Of a DNA stretch of 32,494 bases, positions 1 to 9,075 are shown one piece after another (positions within the stretch are counted from its first letter, which is position 1; every line of letters begins with the position of its first letter). The stretch lies in contig NZ_QAJR01000028.1 of assembly GCF_003852545.1 (NCBI RefSeq), positions 1-32,494 on the forward strand. Reading direction: 5' to 3'. This DNA is from Acidovorax sp. FJL06. Lineage in GTDB: Bacteria > Pseudomonadota > Gammaproteobacteria > Burkholderiales > Burkholderiaceae_C. Below the pieces are notes generated by a model. That model did not search any database. It was given only the letters and a program-made list of their open reading frames with translations, and had not been told where the DNA came from. The translations under genes and the position numbers were made by a program.

Positions 1-169
1 TCAAACCACCTTCGCAATCACCCGCAGCGCAACCCCAAAGAGCATCACCGCCAGCAACCAAGCACCGCACCAGACAATCAGATCACCCGGGCATGGGCTT
101 CAGAAGCGAAGCCCTCGACTATAGCATGGGTTGAGGGGGTTTGGAAGAAGTTGCCCCACTTCAGACGAC
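1..169 (-). other. Region downstream of gshB: leftward promoter-like sequence, 5' hairpin and a possible broken small hydrophobic ORF
   Basis: No confident gene. On the minus strand an extended -10 (TGCTATAGT, hexamer at 118-123) is followed by a perfect 7-bp stem (95-101 with 108-114, loop 102-107), as if a leftward RNA began with a hairpin. Just after it an ATG at 94-92 opens a frame that stops after three codons (Met-Pro-Gly-stop). Shifting by one base within the CCCGGG run gives an open frame of about 30 codons, rich in Leu, Val, Ala and Trp, that ends at a TGA at 3-1. It could be a frameshifted small membrane peptide or chance. The -35 (TTCCAA, 141-146) is poor. Confidence 0.2.
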
Positions 170-1126
170 TCAGCCCTGATGGGCGGCAACAGCGGCTTCG
201 AGCGCATCCACAAACAGAAAGGCGACATCGCACCCGGTCTGGTCAAAAATCTCCTGGAAGCAGGTGGGGCTGGTCACATTGATCTCGGTCACGCAGTCGC
301 CGATCACATCCACCCCCGCCAGCAGCAATCCCCGTGACAACAAGATAGGCCCCAGGGCCTCCCCGATCTCCCGATCCCGCGCAGACAAGGGCCGGGCCAC
401 ACCCTTGCCACCGGCCGCCAGGTTGCCACGCACTTCGCTGCCTTGCGGGATGCGGGCCAGGCAGAAAGGCACGGGCCTGCCGCCGATGATGAGCACGCGC
501 TTGTCCCCATCGACGATCTCGGGCAGGAACTTCTGCACCATCACGCTCTGCGCACCATGGCGGTTCAGGGTTTCGGTGATGCTGCCCAGGTTGAGGCCAT
601 CAGGCCCGACGCGGAAGATGCCCATGCCGCCCATGCCATCCAAGGGCTTGAGAATGATGTCCTGGTGCTCGGCATGAAAGCGCTGGATGTCTGCGGCGTC
701 GCGCGTGACAAGCGTGGGGCCGATGAACTGGGGAAACTCCATAATCGCCAGTTTTTCCGGGTGATCGCGCAGGGCTCGGGGCTTGTTGAACACCCGGGCA
801 CCTTCGCGCTCGGCCTGCTCCAGCAGGTGGGTGGCGTAGAAGTATTCGCTGTCGAAGGGCGGGTCCTTGCGCATGAGCACCGCGCCGAAATCGGCCAGCA
901 CAGCGCTGCGTTCGGTCTGGGCGTCATACCAGTGGTCTGCATCCCCCGTGAGATGGATGTCCCGGACCCGGGCCGTCACCTTGCCCCCCCGTTGCCAGGT
1001 GACATGCTGCGGCTCACACACCGCCAGGGTGTGACCACGCCGCTGCGCCTCGCGCATCATGGCAAAGGTGGTGTCCTTGTAGATCTTGAAGCTGTGCAGC
1101 GGGTCGGCAATGAAGAGCAGTTTCAT
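170..1126 (-). CDS. gshB: Glutathione synthetase
   Basis: Cytosolic ATP-grasp enzyme that joins glycine to gamma-glutamylcysteine, the second step of glutathione synthesis. The 318-residue product has the usual family length. It begins MKLLFIADPL with the GshB N-terminal domain, including RKDPPFDSEY, which is typical of the family. It continues with the ATP-grasp nucleotide-binding segment LKPLDGMGGMGIFR and ends with the metal-binding ENINVTSP-type motif, seen here as TEINVTSPTCFQEI. The ATG is the first in frame. It is the last gene of a minus-strand block whose other members include gshA, benE and kup; benE ends 53 bp upstream, so co-transcription with benE is possible. The first enzyme of the pathway, gshA, lies 3.5 kb upstream on the same strand. 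Identity is secure. Confidence 0.97.
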   Translation of the reverse strand: MKLLFIADPLHSFKIYKDTTFAMMREAQRRGHTLAVCEPQHVTWQRGGKVTARVRDIHLTGDADHWYDAQTERSAVLADFGAVLMRKDPPFDSEYFYATHLLEQAEREGARVFNKPRALRDHPEKLAIMEFPQFIGPTLVTRDAADIQRFHAEHQDIILKPLDGMGGMGIFRVGPDGLNLGSITETLNRHGAQSVMVQKFLPEIVDGDKRVLIIGGRPVPFCLARIPQGSEVRGNLAAGGKGVARPLSARDREIGEALGPILLSRGLLLAGVDVIGDCVTEINVTSPTCFQEIFDQTGCDVAFLFVDALEAAVAAHQG

Positions 1127-1179
1127 GGTGTCGGATCAGAAAAATGAAGGCGAGTGGCCCCTGTGGCCCAAGCGACGGA

Positions 1180-2367
1180 CTAAGCGCCCCCGGCTTGCGA
1201 ACGCCTGTACTGTTGCACAAATAGCGCGATGCTGCCGGCGACCACGCCCCAGAAGGCCGACCCCACGCCCGCCACCACCACCCCACTGAGCGTGACCAGG
1301 AAGGTAATGAGCGCCGCCTCCCGGTGGGACTCGTCCCGCAACGCAGCAGCCAGGCCGTTGCCGATGGTGCCCAGCAACGCCAGCCCCGCAATGGCCACGA
1401 CCAGTTCCTTGGGGAAGGCCGTCAGCAACCCGGTGATGACCGCGCCAAACAGCCCGATGGCCACATACAGCGCACCACAGCACACGGCAGCGGTGTAGCG
1501 CCGGCTGCGATCTTCATGCGCCTCCGGCCCCATGCACATGGCGGCGGTAATGGCGCTGAAGTTCAGTGCAAAGGCGCCAAACGGCGCCAGGACCAGGGTG
1601 GCCAGCCCGGTGAGCGTGATGAGGCGGGAGATGGGCAGGTCGTAGCCCGAGGCACGGATCACCGCCACGCCGGGCAGGTTCTGCGAGGCCATGGTGACCA
1701 CAAACAGCGGGATCGCCAGACTGACCAGGGCGGCCACGCTGAACTCCGGCGCCATGAACACCGGCAGGGCCAGCTCCAGGTGCACCGCCGACCAGGCCAT
1801 CTGCCCCCGGCATGCCACGTACACCACCGCCGCCACCAGCGTGATGACCACGGCGTAGCGCGCCAGCCAGCGGCGGCTGACCAGGTACACCAGCAGCATG
1901 AGCAGCACCAGTGGCAGCGCCGTCTGGGCCGCCGCAAACGCCTGCAGGCCGAACCGCGCCAGCACGCCGGCCAGCAAGGCGGCGGCGATCTCCATGGGGA
2001 TGCGGTTCATCACGCGCTCGAACCAGCGGGTAATGCCCGCCAAGGTAATGAGCACGGCACTCACCATGAACGCCCCCACGGCCTCGCCCATGCTGAAGCC
2101 CCCCGCCAACCCGGCCGTTGCCAGCACGGCAGCACCGGGGGTGGACCAGGCCACCATGACGGGCTGCCGCAGGATCAGCGAAGGCACGAGCGAGCACAGG
2201 CCCATGCCCAGGCCCAGCGCCCACATCCACGAGGTGACCTGGGCGGATGTGGCGCCAAACGCCTGTGCGGCCTGGAACACGATGGCCACCGAACTGGTGA
2301 AGCCCACCAGCACCGCCACGAACCCCGCGACAAAGGTCGAGAGGCTCAGGTCTTTGAAAAATTGCAT
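1180..2367 (-). CDS. benE: BenE-family benzoate/H+ symporter-like membrane protein
   Basis: Polytopic inner-membrane protein of 395 residues, almost wholly hydrophobic, with about eleven or twelve predicted membrane segments. It matches the BenE family: the short cytosolic start MQFFKDLSLS, the conserved stretch STPGAAVLATAGLAGG near residue 80, the ASQNLPGVAVIRASGY segment near 230, and FGAFALNFSAITAAMCMGPEAH near 265. Characterised members import benzoate with protons. No benzoate catabolic genes lie nearby, so the substrate here is open; many BenE paralogues sit away from ben operons. Its neighbours are kup upstream and gshB 53 bp downstream on the same strand. The 135-bp gap to kup holds a copy of the short dispersed repeat. 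Family assignment is strong, substrate weak. Confidence 0.88.
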   Translation of the reverse strand: MQFFKDLSLSTFVAGFVAVLVGFTSSVAIVFQAAQAFGATSAQVTSWMWALGLGMGLCSLVPSLILRQPVMVAWSTPGAAVLATAGLAGGFSMGEAVGAFMVSAVLITLAGITRWFERVMNRIPMEIAAALLAGVLARFGLQAFAAAQTALPLVLLMLLVYLVSRRWLARYAVVITLVAAVVYVACRGQMAWSAVHLELALPVFMAPEFSVAALVSLAIPLFVVTMASQNLPGVAVIRASGYDLPISRLITLTGLATLVLAPFGAFALNFSAITAAMCMGPEAHEDRSRRYTAAVCCGALYVAIGLFGAVITGLLTAFPKELVVAIAGLALLGTIGNGLAAALRDESHREAALITFLVTLSGVVVAGVGSAFWGVVAGSIALFVQQYRRSQAGGA

Positions 2368-2440
2368 GGGCTGGATTCTGGCACCGCGCCCCTGCCACCG
2401 CCCGCGTGGGGTGTTACCGCGCGCAGGCGCAACAAACTAT

Positions 2441-2483
2441 CATTTTGATAGCTTCTTGGGCTTGATGGACGGGCGCCAGGGCC
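2441..2483 (+). repeat. Short dispersed repeat, family 1 (copy a)
   Basis: Intergenic copy between benE and kup. It starts with TTTTGATAGCTTCTTGGGCT and ends GGGCGCCAGGGCC, the family layout of an A/T-rich GATAGC box followed by two GCGC-containing half sites. Orientation is given by the TTTGATAGC box reading on the plus strand. It is less GC-rich than the surrounding sequence. Confidence 0.6.
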
Positions 2484-2502
2484 ATCAAAGCCCCTGTGCC
2501 GC

Positions 2503-4371
2503 TCAGATCTCGATCTTGGAGCCCAGCTCAACCACCGCGTTGTTGGGCAGGTGCAGGAAGTCCGCCGCGCCGCTGGCGTTGTGGTGCATCTGGGCGAAGA
2601 GCTTCTCGCGCCAGGGCGCCATGCCGCTGCCGATGGTGGGGATGACGGTGTCGCGCGAGAGGAAATAGCTCGTCGTCATGGCCTCCAGCTCGCAGCCCCG
2701 GCCGCGCAGCAGCTCCAGCGCACGTGGCACATCGGGATCGTTCTTGAAGCCGTAGTGGATCACGACCTGCCAGCAGTCATGGCCCAGCGACTCGACCTGC
2801 AGGCGCTTGTCCAGACCGATCCAGGGGGTTTCATGGTTGTGCACCGTGACGAACAGGTTCTGCTGGTGCAGCACCTTGTTGTGCTTGAGGTTGTGCAACA
2901 GCGCATTGGGCACGGCGCCGGTCTCTGCGGTGAGGAACACGGCCGTGCCGTCCACACGCGTGGGTGGGCTGATGAACACCGACTCCAGGAAATCCTTGAG
3001 GTCAATCGCATCAGCACGCAGCTTGTCGTTCAGCAGGCGGCGCCCTTCCTTCCAGGTCATCATGAAGGCAAACACGATGCCACCGATCATGAGCGGGAAC
3101 CAGCCGCCCTGGAACAGCTTGAGCATGTTGGAGGCAAAGAACGCCAGGTCCACCACGAAGAAGCAGCCCGTGGCCGCAATGCACAGCGCCAGCGGATAGC
3201 CCCAGCCGTAGCGGATCACGAAGAAGGTGAGCGTGGTGGTGATCAGCATGTCCAGCGTCACGGCAATGCCGTAGGCCGCGGCCAGGTTGCTCGACGAGCG
3301 GAACATCACCACCGCCAGCACGATGGCCACGAACAGGCCCCAATTGACCAGCGGCATGTAGATCTGCCCCGTATCGCGCACGCTGGTGTGCTGGATGTTC
3401 AGGCGCGGCAGGTAGCCGAGCTGGATGACCTGCTTGGTCACGCTGAAGGCGCCCGTGATCAGGGCTTGCGAGGCGATCACCGTGGCCATGGTCGCCAACA
3501 CCACCAGCGGCACCAGCGCCCAGTCCGGGGCCATCATGTAGAACGGGTTCTTGACCGCCTCGGGCTCGGCCAGCAGCAGCGCGCCCTGGCCAAAGTAGTT
3601 GAGAGTGAGCGCTGGCATGGCCACACTGAACCAGGCCAGGCGGATGGGCCGCTTGCCGAAGTGGCCCAGGTCGGCATACAACGCCTCGGCGCCGGTCACG
3701 CACAGCACCACCGCGCCCAGGATGACGAAGCTGGTGCCCGGGTTGGCCCACATGAAGCCCAGGGCGTAGTGCGGACTCATGGCCCAGAGGATCTCGGGGT
3801 GCCCCACGATGTGCGAGACCCCCAGCAGGGCAATGCTGACGAACCACACCAGGGTGATGGGCCCGAAGAACTTGCCGATGCCGCCAGTGCCGCGCTTTTG
3901 CACGGCAAACAGGCCAAACAGCACGACCAGGGTGATCGGGATCACGTACTGCTTGAAGTGGGGCGAGACGACCTCCAGCCCCTCGACCGCCGACAGCACC
4001 GAAATGGCCGGGGTGATGACGCCATCGCCATAGAAGAGCGAGGTGCCAAAGATGCCCACCGCCAGCAGCACGCCGCGCAGCCGGGGCTTGTCCTTGACCG
4101 CCTGCGAGGCCAGGGCCAGCATCGCAATCAGGCCGCCTTCGCCGTGGTTGTCGGCGCGCAGCACCAGCACCACGTACTTCAGCGAAACAATGACGGTGAG
4201 CGTCCAGAAGAAGATGGAGAGGATGCCGTAGATGTTGTCGGGGGTAAACGGCACATGGCCGGACCCGAACACTTCTTTGACGGCATACAGCACGCTGGTG
4301 CCGATATCGCCATACACAACACCGATGGCGCCCAGCGTGAGCGCTGCGAGCGATGACTTGGAGCTTTGCAC
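2503..4371 (-). CDS. kup: Low-affinity potassium transport protein Kup
   Basis: Inner-membrane K+/H+ symporter of the KUP/HAK/KT family. The GTG start at 4371 gives 622 residues (begins [20 protein letters not shown]), the usual family length. The open frame extends further upstream, but that part (Arg/Pro/Gly-rich, unlike the family) is probably not translated. Visible hallmarks are [17 protein letters not shown] close to the N-terminus, [19 protein letters not shown], which is the family signature, about twelve membrane segments, and a cytosolic C-terminal domain of roughly 170 residues. The upstream Shine-Dalgarno (GGGGTGG) is mediocre. It lies in a block that also encodes the TrkA-TrkH potassium system and both glutathione enzymes. 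The upstream 303-bp gap contains structured sequence, so it may have its own promoter. Confidence 0.95.
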   Translation of the reverse strand: MQSSKSSLAALTLGAIGVVYGDIGTSVLYAVKEVFGSGHVPFTPDNIYGILSIFFWTLTVIVSLKYVVLVLRADNHGEGGLIAMLALASQAVKDKPRLRGVLLAVGIFGTSLFYGDGVITPAISVLSAVEGLEVVSPHFKQYVIPITLVVLFGLFAVQKRGTGGIGKFFGPITLVWFVSIALLGVSHIVGHPEILWAMSPHYALGFMWANPGTSFVILGAVVLCVTGAEALYADLGHFGKRPIRLAWFSVAMPALTLNYFGQGALLLAEPEAVKNPFYMMAPDWALVPLVVLATMATVIASQALITGAFSVTKQVIQLGYLPRLNIQHTSVRDTGQIYMPLVNWGLFVAIVLAVVMFRSSSNLAAAYGIAVTLDMLITTTLTFFVIRYGWGYPLALCIAATGCFFVVDLAFFASNMLKLFQGGWFPLMIGGIVFAFMMTWKEGRRLLNDKLRADAIDLKDFLESVFISPPTRVDGTAVFLTAETGAVPNALLHNLKHNKVLHQQNLFVTVHNHETPWIGLDKRLQVESLGHDCWQVVIHYGFKNDPDVPRALELLRGRGCELEAMTTSYFLSRDTVIPTIGSGMAPWREKLFAQMHHNASGAADFLHLPNNAVVELGSKIEI

Positions 4372-4674
4372 TGACCACCCCCGCGCACTGGGCTGACGGG
4401 GTTCCGTTACTTTTGGGAACGCTATTGTGCGCCTGCCCCAGATCAAGCGCCTGGAGGCAAAACCCCATGTTGCAATGCAGCAACTCGCGCTTGGCAGCCG
4501 GGCGTGGGCGTGGCAAGCGGTCGCGCCAAGGCGCCACAAGAGGCCCTGGGGATTCGCACCCGGCCCCTCACGTCCGCTCGGGCTGCGCATGCCGACGCCT
4601 CACGCGGCGCTTCGGCATGCTCCGCGTGAACGCGGCGGGTATTTTTTGAAGGCAGCCCGGATTCCAGGGGCTTT
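4372..4674. other. 303-bp gap between kup and gshA with nested inverted repeats
   Basis: No gene supported. At 4587-4635 three stems overlap: GCATGCCGA (4587-4595) with TCGGCATGC (4612-4620); TCACGCGG (4600-4607) with CCGCGTGA (4622-4629); and CCGCG (4622-4626) with CGCGG (4631-4635). The first two cannot form together. A run of T follows on the plus strand at about 4641-4646. A -10-like CACAAT for kup reads on the minus strand near 4429-4434 without a convincing -35. The rest of the gap shows nothing I recognise. Confidence 0.45.
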
Positions 4675-5970
4675 TCAGTCGTACACCTCGGCGTCGGGGT
4701 TGGTGGCCTCCAGCTCGTAGCTGGCCGCCAACATGGCCAGACGCGCCACCACGCCATACATGTAGAAGCGGTTGGGCGCGCTCACACCGGGGCGCACGCC
4801 GGGCTGGGGCATGTGGGTGCTGTGCTCGAAGGCCAACGGCACGAAGCTCGCGCCCGGGGCGTTGAGGTTCTCGTCCACGCCGCGCTCGGCATGCATGCGG
4901 TAGAAGCCGCCCACCACGTAGCGGTCCATCATGTAGACCACGGGTTCGGCCACGGCCTCGTGCACACGCTCCTGGGTGAGCACGCCTTCCTGGATGATGA
5001 GGTCGCTGACCGGCTGGCCGTCCTTGATGACGGCCATCTTGTTCTTGGTCTTGCGGTTGACCGCGTCCAGCTCCTTGGCATCGCGCACGGTCATGATGCC
5101 CATGCCGTAGGTGCCGTTGTTGGCCTTGACGATCACGAACGGCTTTTCGTTGATGCCGTATTCCTTGTACTTGCGGCGCACCTTGGTCAAGAGCGCGTCC
5201 ACGGTGGTCTGCAGCTTGTCCATGCCTTTGTCTTCGGCAAAGTCCACGCCGTCGCACTGGCTGTACATGGGGTTGATGAGCCAGGGGTCGATGCCCAGCA
5301 TCTTGCCGAAGCGCTTGGCCACCTCTTCGTAGTTCTTGAAGTGGGTGCTTTTGCGGCGCACGCTCCAGCCCGCGTGCAGCGGCGGCAGCAGGTACTGCTC
5401 GTGGATGTCTTCCAGGATGCCCGGCGGGCCGGCCGAGAGGTCGTTGTTGAGCAGGATGGTGCAGGGGTCGAAGTCCTTGAGCCCCAGGCGGCGCTTGGTG
5501 CGCACCACGGGCTCCAGCGTCACCGTGTCGCCGTTGGGCAGCTCGATCAGCGTGGGCTTCTTGATCTCGGGGCTGATGGAGCCCACGCGCACGTTCAGGC
5601 CGGCCATGTTGAAGATGCGCTGCAGCTGCACCACGTTGGCCAGGTAGAAGGTGTTGCGCGTGTGGTTCTCGGGGATGATCAAGAGGTTGCGCGCCTCGGG
5701 GCAGATCTTCTCGATGGCGGCCATGGCGGCCTGCACGGCCAGGGGCAGCATCTCCTTGGTCAGGTTGTTCCAGCCGCCGGGGAACAGGTTGGTGTCCACG
5801 GGCGCGAGCTTGAAGCCCGCGTTGCGGATGTCCACCGAGGTATAGAACGGCGGCGTGTGCTCCATCCATTCCAGACGGAACCAGCGTTCGATGGCGGGCA
5901 TCGAGTCAAGAATGCGCTGTTCGAGTTCGTTGATCGGCCCCGTGAGGGCCGTGATGAGATGCGGAACCAT
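4675..5970 (-). CDS. gshA: Glutamate-cysteine ligase, T. ferrooxidans type
   Basis: First enzyme of glutathione synthesis; it makes gamma-glutamylcysteine from glutamate and cysteine with ATP. The 431-residue protein belongs to the GshA family found in beta- and some gammaproteobacteria, unrelated in length and sequence to the E. coli enzyme. Recognisable stretches are MVPHLITALTGPINELEQRI at the start, VDTNLFPGGWNNL near 65, the ILLNNDLSAGPPGIL segment near 170, VIVKANNGTYGMGIMTVRDA near 280, and MMDRYVVGGFYRMHAERGVDENLN near 350. The ATG at 5970 is preferred over the upstream in-frame start at 6051 because a GAGGGC Shine-Dalgarno precedes it and family members begin there. trkH lies 88 bp upstream and kup 303 bp downstream on the same strand. 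Confidence 0.94.
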   Translation of the reverse strand: MVPHLITALTGPINELEQRILDSMPAIERWFRLEWMEHTPPFYTSVDIRNAGFKLAPVDTNLFPGGWNNLTKEMLPLAVQAAMAAIEKICPEARNLLIIPENHTRNTFYLANVVQLQRIFNMAGLNVRVGSISPEIKKPTLIELPNGDTVTLEPVVRTKRRLGLKDFDPCTILLNNDLSAGPPGILEDIHEQYLLPPLHAGWSVRRKSTHFKNYEEVAKRFGKMLGIDPWLINPMYSQCDGVDFAEDKGMDKLQTTVDALLTKVRRKYKEYGINEKPFVIVKANNGTYGMGIMTVRDAKELDAVNRKTKNKMAVIKDGQPVSDLIIQEGVLTQERVHEAVAEPVVYMMDRYVVGGFYRMHAERGVDENLNAPGASFVPLAFEHSTHMPQPGVRPGVSAPNRFYMYGVVARLAMLAASYELEATNPDAEVYD

Positions 5971-6058
5971 AGATGCCCTCGGGAAGCAAATTGCGGACGA
6001 ATTGTAGGGATTTGGGGCCGCCTTCCCGTTTCGCAAGGCGCCGCCGCACAAAGCAATG

Positions 6059-7525
6059 TCAGCGGCGCCAGAACGCCGGGGTGAGCAAGGCCATGAAGCT
6101 CAAAATCTCCAGCCGCCCCAGCAGCATGGCCAGTGTGCACACCCAGATCTGGAAATCGGTCAGCACCGCGTAGTTGGACGCCGGCCCCACGCTGCCCAGG
6201 CCCGGCCCCGCGCAGTTGACGCTGGCCAGCACCACCGAGAACGCGGTCACCGGGTCCAGGTCGGTCAGCAGCAGCACCATGCTGAGGCCAAACACCGTGC
6301 CGCCATAGACCAGCATGAAGGCCAGCACCGAGAAGATCACGCGGTTGTCCACCACGCCGCCCCCCAGGCACACCGGCTGCACGGCGCGCGGGTGCACCAG
6401 GCGGTTCATCTCGCGGCGCGCCTGCTTGACGAGGATGAGCATGCGCACCATCTTGATCCCGCCGCCCGTCGAGCCCGCACTGGTGGCCACGCCCGACAGC
6501 AGCAGCATGAACACGGGCGCAAACACCGGCCAGGCCAGGTAGTCCACCGTAGCGTAGCCGGTGGTGGTGGCCAGCGACACCACATTGAACATGCCATGGC
6601 GCAGCGCATCGAGCGGCGCATACACGCCCTTGGCCCACAGCAGCAGCGCCACCAACAACCCGCCGCCCACCAGCGCGGCCAGGGTGGCGCGCAGCTCCGG
6701 GTCGCGCCAGAAACCACCCCAGTGGCCCTTGCGGATCGCCACGAAGTACAGCGCGAAATTGCAGCTGGCCACCAGCATGAAGACGATGCAGATCGCCTCC
6801 AGCAGCGGCGACTGGAAGTAGCCAAAGCTCAGGTCGTGCGACGACAGCCCGCCCAGGCTCACGGTGGTGAACATGTGCATCAGCGCATCCAGCGGTGCCA
6901 TGCCTGCGGCCCAGTAGGCCAGGCCGCACAGCACGGAAAACAGCGCATACACGCCCCACAGCCCCTTGGCCGTGCCGGTCATGCGCGGCGTGAGCTTGGT
7001 GTCCTTCACCGGCCCCGCCGCCTCGGCCTTGAACAGCTGGCTGCCGCCCACGCCCAGCAGGGGCAGCACGGCCACCGCCAGGATCAGGATGCCCATGCCG
7101 CCCATCCACTGCAAAAAGGTGCGCCACACGTTGACCGACACCGGCAGCGCATCCAGCCCGCTGAGCACGGTGGAGCCCGTGGTGGTCAGCCCCGACACGG
7201 CCTCGAAATAGGCATGCGTGAACGACAGCGGCCGCCCCGTGTGGTGCCCCGCCAGCATCAGCGGCAGCGCGGCCGACAGCGGCAGCAGCGCCCACACCAG
7301 CGACACCAGCATCACGCCGTGGCGCGGCTGCAGCTCCTGCCGGAACAGCCGCAGCCGCCACCACAGCCAGGCGCCCGCCAGCAGCGTGGCGCCCATGGAC
7401 AGCGGGTACACATGCCAGACGCCATCGCCCGTCCACAGCGACACCGCCAGCGGCAGCCCCATGGTCAGCGCAAAGATCATGACCAGGATGCCCAGCACCC
7501 GCAGCACGGGAAACATGTCTGTCAT
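6059..7525 (-). CDS. trkH: Trk potassium uptake system, membrane subunit TrkH
   Basis: Inner-membrane K+ channel/transporter subunit with 488 residues, typical for TrkH. The four selectivity-filter repeats are visible: SGLTTTGSTVLSGLD near 115, TTVSLGGLSSHDLSFG near 220, a third at ATTTGYATVDY near 310, and NCAGPGLGSVGP near 440. The STGGGIKMVRMLIL segment near 350 is also a family hallmark. It acts with TrkA, the cytosolic nucleotide-binding gatekeeper encoded 27 bp upstream; the two are almost certainly one operon. The start MTDMFPVLRVLG follows trkA directly. It is followed by gshA after 88 bp. Confidence 0.96.
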   Translation of the reverse strand: MTDMFPVLRVLGILVMIFALTMGLPLAVSLWTGDGVWHVYPLSMGATLLAGAWLWWRLRLFRQELQPRHGVMLVSLVWALLPLSAALPLMLAGHHTGRPLSFTHAYFEAVSGLTTTGSTVLSGLDALPVSVNVWRTFLQWMGGMGILILAVAVLPLLGVGGSQLFKAEAAGPVKDTKLTPRMTGTAKGLWGVYALFSVLCGLAYWAAGMAPLDALMHMFTTVSLGGLSSHDLSFGYFQSPLLEAICIVFMLVASCNFALYFVAIRKGHWGGFWRDPELRATLAALVGGGLLVALLLWAKGVYAPLDALRHGMFNVVSLATTTGYATVDYLAWPVFAPVFMLLLSGVATSAGSTGGGIKMVRMLILVKQARREMNRLVHPRAVQPVCLGGGVVDNRVIFSVLAFMLVYGGTVFGLSMVLLLTDLDPVTAFSVVLASVNCAGPGLGSVGPASNYAVLTDFQIWVCTLAMLLGRLEILSFMALLTPAFWRR

Positions 7526-7552
7526 GGGGGTCTCGCGCAGCCTGGGGCCTGG

Positions 7553-9016
7553 TCAGAAAAAAGCCGCGCTCACGCGAAAGAGCTTTTCCACGTTGCGCAC
7601 CAACCGCTTGTTGGGCAGGAAGAACACCACATGGTCGTTGCTCTCGATCACCGTCGCGCTGCGCGGGATGATGACCTCGGGCGGGCGCAGGCCCGTGGCG
7701 GAGGCGCCTGCGGGGTCCGAGGCGCCCGACAGCCCGCGCACGATCAGCCCGATGTGCACATCGCGCGGCAATTGCAGCTCGCTCACCGTGCGGCCCACCA
7801 CGCGCGAACTTTTGCGGTCGCCGCGCGCCACGATCTCCAGCGCCTCGGCCACGCCCCGGCGCAGGCTGTGCACCGCCTGCACATCGCCCTGGCGCACATA
7901 GGCCAGCAGCTCGCCCAGCATGGCCTGCGCGGGCGACAGCGCAATGTCGATCTGCGTGCCATGCATCAGGTCGGCATAGCTGCGGCGGTTGATGAGCGCC
8001 AGCACGCGGCTGGCGCCCATGCGTTTGGCCAGCAGGCAGGACATGATGTTGTCCTCGTCGTCGTCGGTGAGCGCAAGGAACAGGTCCACCTCCTCGATGC
8101 CCTCGTCGCCCAGCAGGTCCTCATCGGTGGTGTCGCCCTGCAGCACCAGCACCTCGGACGGCAAGGCCGACGCCAGCGCCACGCAGCGCTCGGCCTGGTC
8201 TTCGATGATCTTGATGTTGAAGCGCCCCGGCGTCTGCGCCAGCTGCCGCGCCAGTCGCAGGCCCACCCCGCCGCCGCCCGCGATCATGATGCGGCGCACG
8301 GGCTTTAGCGGCTGCGCGGCAGGGCGGTGCAGGGCCGCGAGCACCTGGGCGATGTGCTCATGCGCGGCCAGCACAAACACCTCGTCGCCCGGCTCGATGC
8401 GGGTCGTGCCGTCGCAGGCGATGAAGCGGTCGGGCTCGTCGGCAAAGCGGCGGTAGATGGCCACCATGCGCATGGCCATCTCGGGGGCGCGCTCGCGCAG
8501 CTCGCCAATCGTGGGGCCCACCATGGGCGCACCAGGCCGTGCCCGGCCCGACACCAGGCAGGCGCGGCCCCCGGCGAACTCGCGCACCTGCATGGCCTCG
8601 GGGTAGTCGATGAGCTTGCCGATGTAGCGCGTGAGCGATTCTTCGGGGCAGATGATGCGGTCCACCGCAAAGCCCTCGGGGCCCACCAGCCGGTCGCCCT
8701 CCTGAAAGCCGCTGGAGCGCACCCGCGCGATGCGCTTGGGGATGTGGAACAGCAGCTGCGCGATCTTGCAGCACACCAGGTTGGTCTCGTCCTGCGCGGC
8801 ACAGGCGATCAGCAGGTCGGTGTCCTCGGCACCCGCCTCGGCCAGCACGGCGGGCTCGATGCCGTTGCCCACCACCCCGCGCAGGTCAAAGCGCGACTCC
8901 AGGTCGCGCAGGCGCGCGGCATCGGTGTCGATGACGGTGATGTCGTTGTGCTCCGACACCAGGCTGTCGGCCACGCTCTGGCCCACGCGGCCTGCACCCA
9001 GGATGATGATTTTCAT
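7553..9016 (-). CDS. trkA: Trk potassium uptake system, regulatory subunit TrkA
   Basis: Peripheral cytosolic protein of 487 residues that binds NAD(H) or ATP and gates TrkH. It has two tandem RCK units. The first begins MKIIILGAGRVGQSVADSL with the GxGxxG dinucleotide fold and an acidic residue at the end of the second strand (TVIDTD). The second begins near residue 240 with RRIMIAGGGGVGLRLARQLA. Each Rossmann part is followed by a TrkA-C domain (for example the segment with GRTVSELQLPRDVHIGLIVR near 410). The full-length two-unit form matches E. coli TrkA. trkH follows 27 bp downstream on the same strand; proA lies 59 bp upstream, the gap being mostly a dispersed repeat. Confidence 0.96.
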   Translation of the reverse strand: MKIIILGAGRVGQSVADSLVSEHNDITVIDTDAARLRDLESRFDLRGVVGNGIEPAVLAEAGAEDTDLLIACAAQDETNLVCCKIAQLLFHIPKRIARVRSSGFQEGDRLVGPEGFAVDRIICPEESLTRYIGKLIDYPEAMQVREFAGGRACLVSGRARPGAPMVGPTIGELRERAPEMAMRMVAIYRRFADEPDRFIACDGTTRIEPGDEVFVLAAHEHIAQVLAALHRPAAQPLKPVRRIMIAGGGGVGLRLARQLAQTPGRFNIKIIEDQAERCVALASALPSEVLVLQGDTTDEDLLGDEGIEEVDLFLALTDDDEDNIMSCLLAKRMGASRVLALINRRSYADLMHGTQIDIALSPAQAMLGELLAYVRQGDVQAVHSLRRGVAEALEIVARGDRKSSRVVGRTVSELQLPRDVHIGLIVRGLSGASDPAGASATGLRPPEVIIPRSATVIESNDHVVFFLPNKRLVRNVEKLFRVSAAFF

Positions 9017-9029
9017 GGGATATGGGCTC

Positions 9030-9069
9030 TTAGCGCACTACTGACAAGCGCTACAAGCTATAAAAAGCA
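9030..9069 (-). repeat. Short dispersed repeat, family 1 (copy b)
   Basis: Intergenic copy between trkA and proA, in the opposite orientation to copy a: on the plus strand it reads TTAGCGCACT, then ACAAGCGCTACAAGCTATAA and AAAG. It fills most of the 59-bp gap. Confidence 0.6.
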
Positions 9070-9075
9070 GAGCAA

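Noticed and set aside
91-130. tRNA-Leu start (GCCCGGGTG on the minus strand)
   Set aside because: Only the first nine bases look like a tRNA; no D-, anticodon or T-arm follows.
2551-4356. 601-codon plus-strand frame opposite kup
   Set aside because: Same shadow composition; no start signals or recognisable domains.
6056-8308. 750-codon plus-strand frame opposite trkH and trkA
   Set aside because: Gln/His/Arg-rich composition typical of antisense frames in GC-rich genes; both opposite genes are certain.
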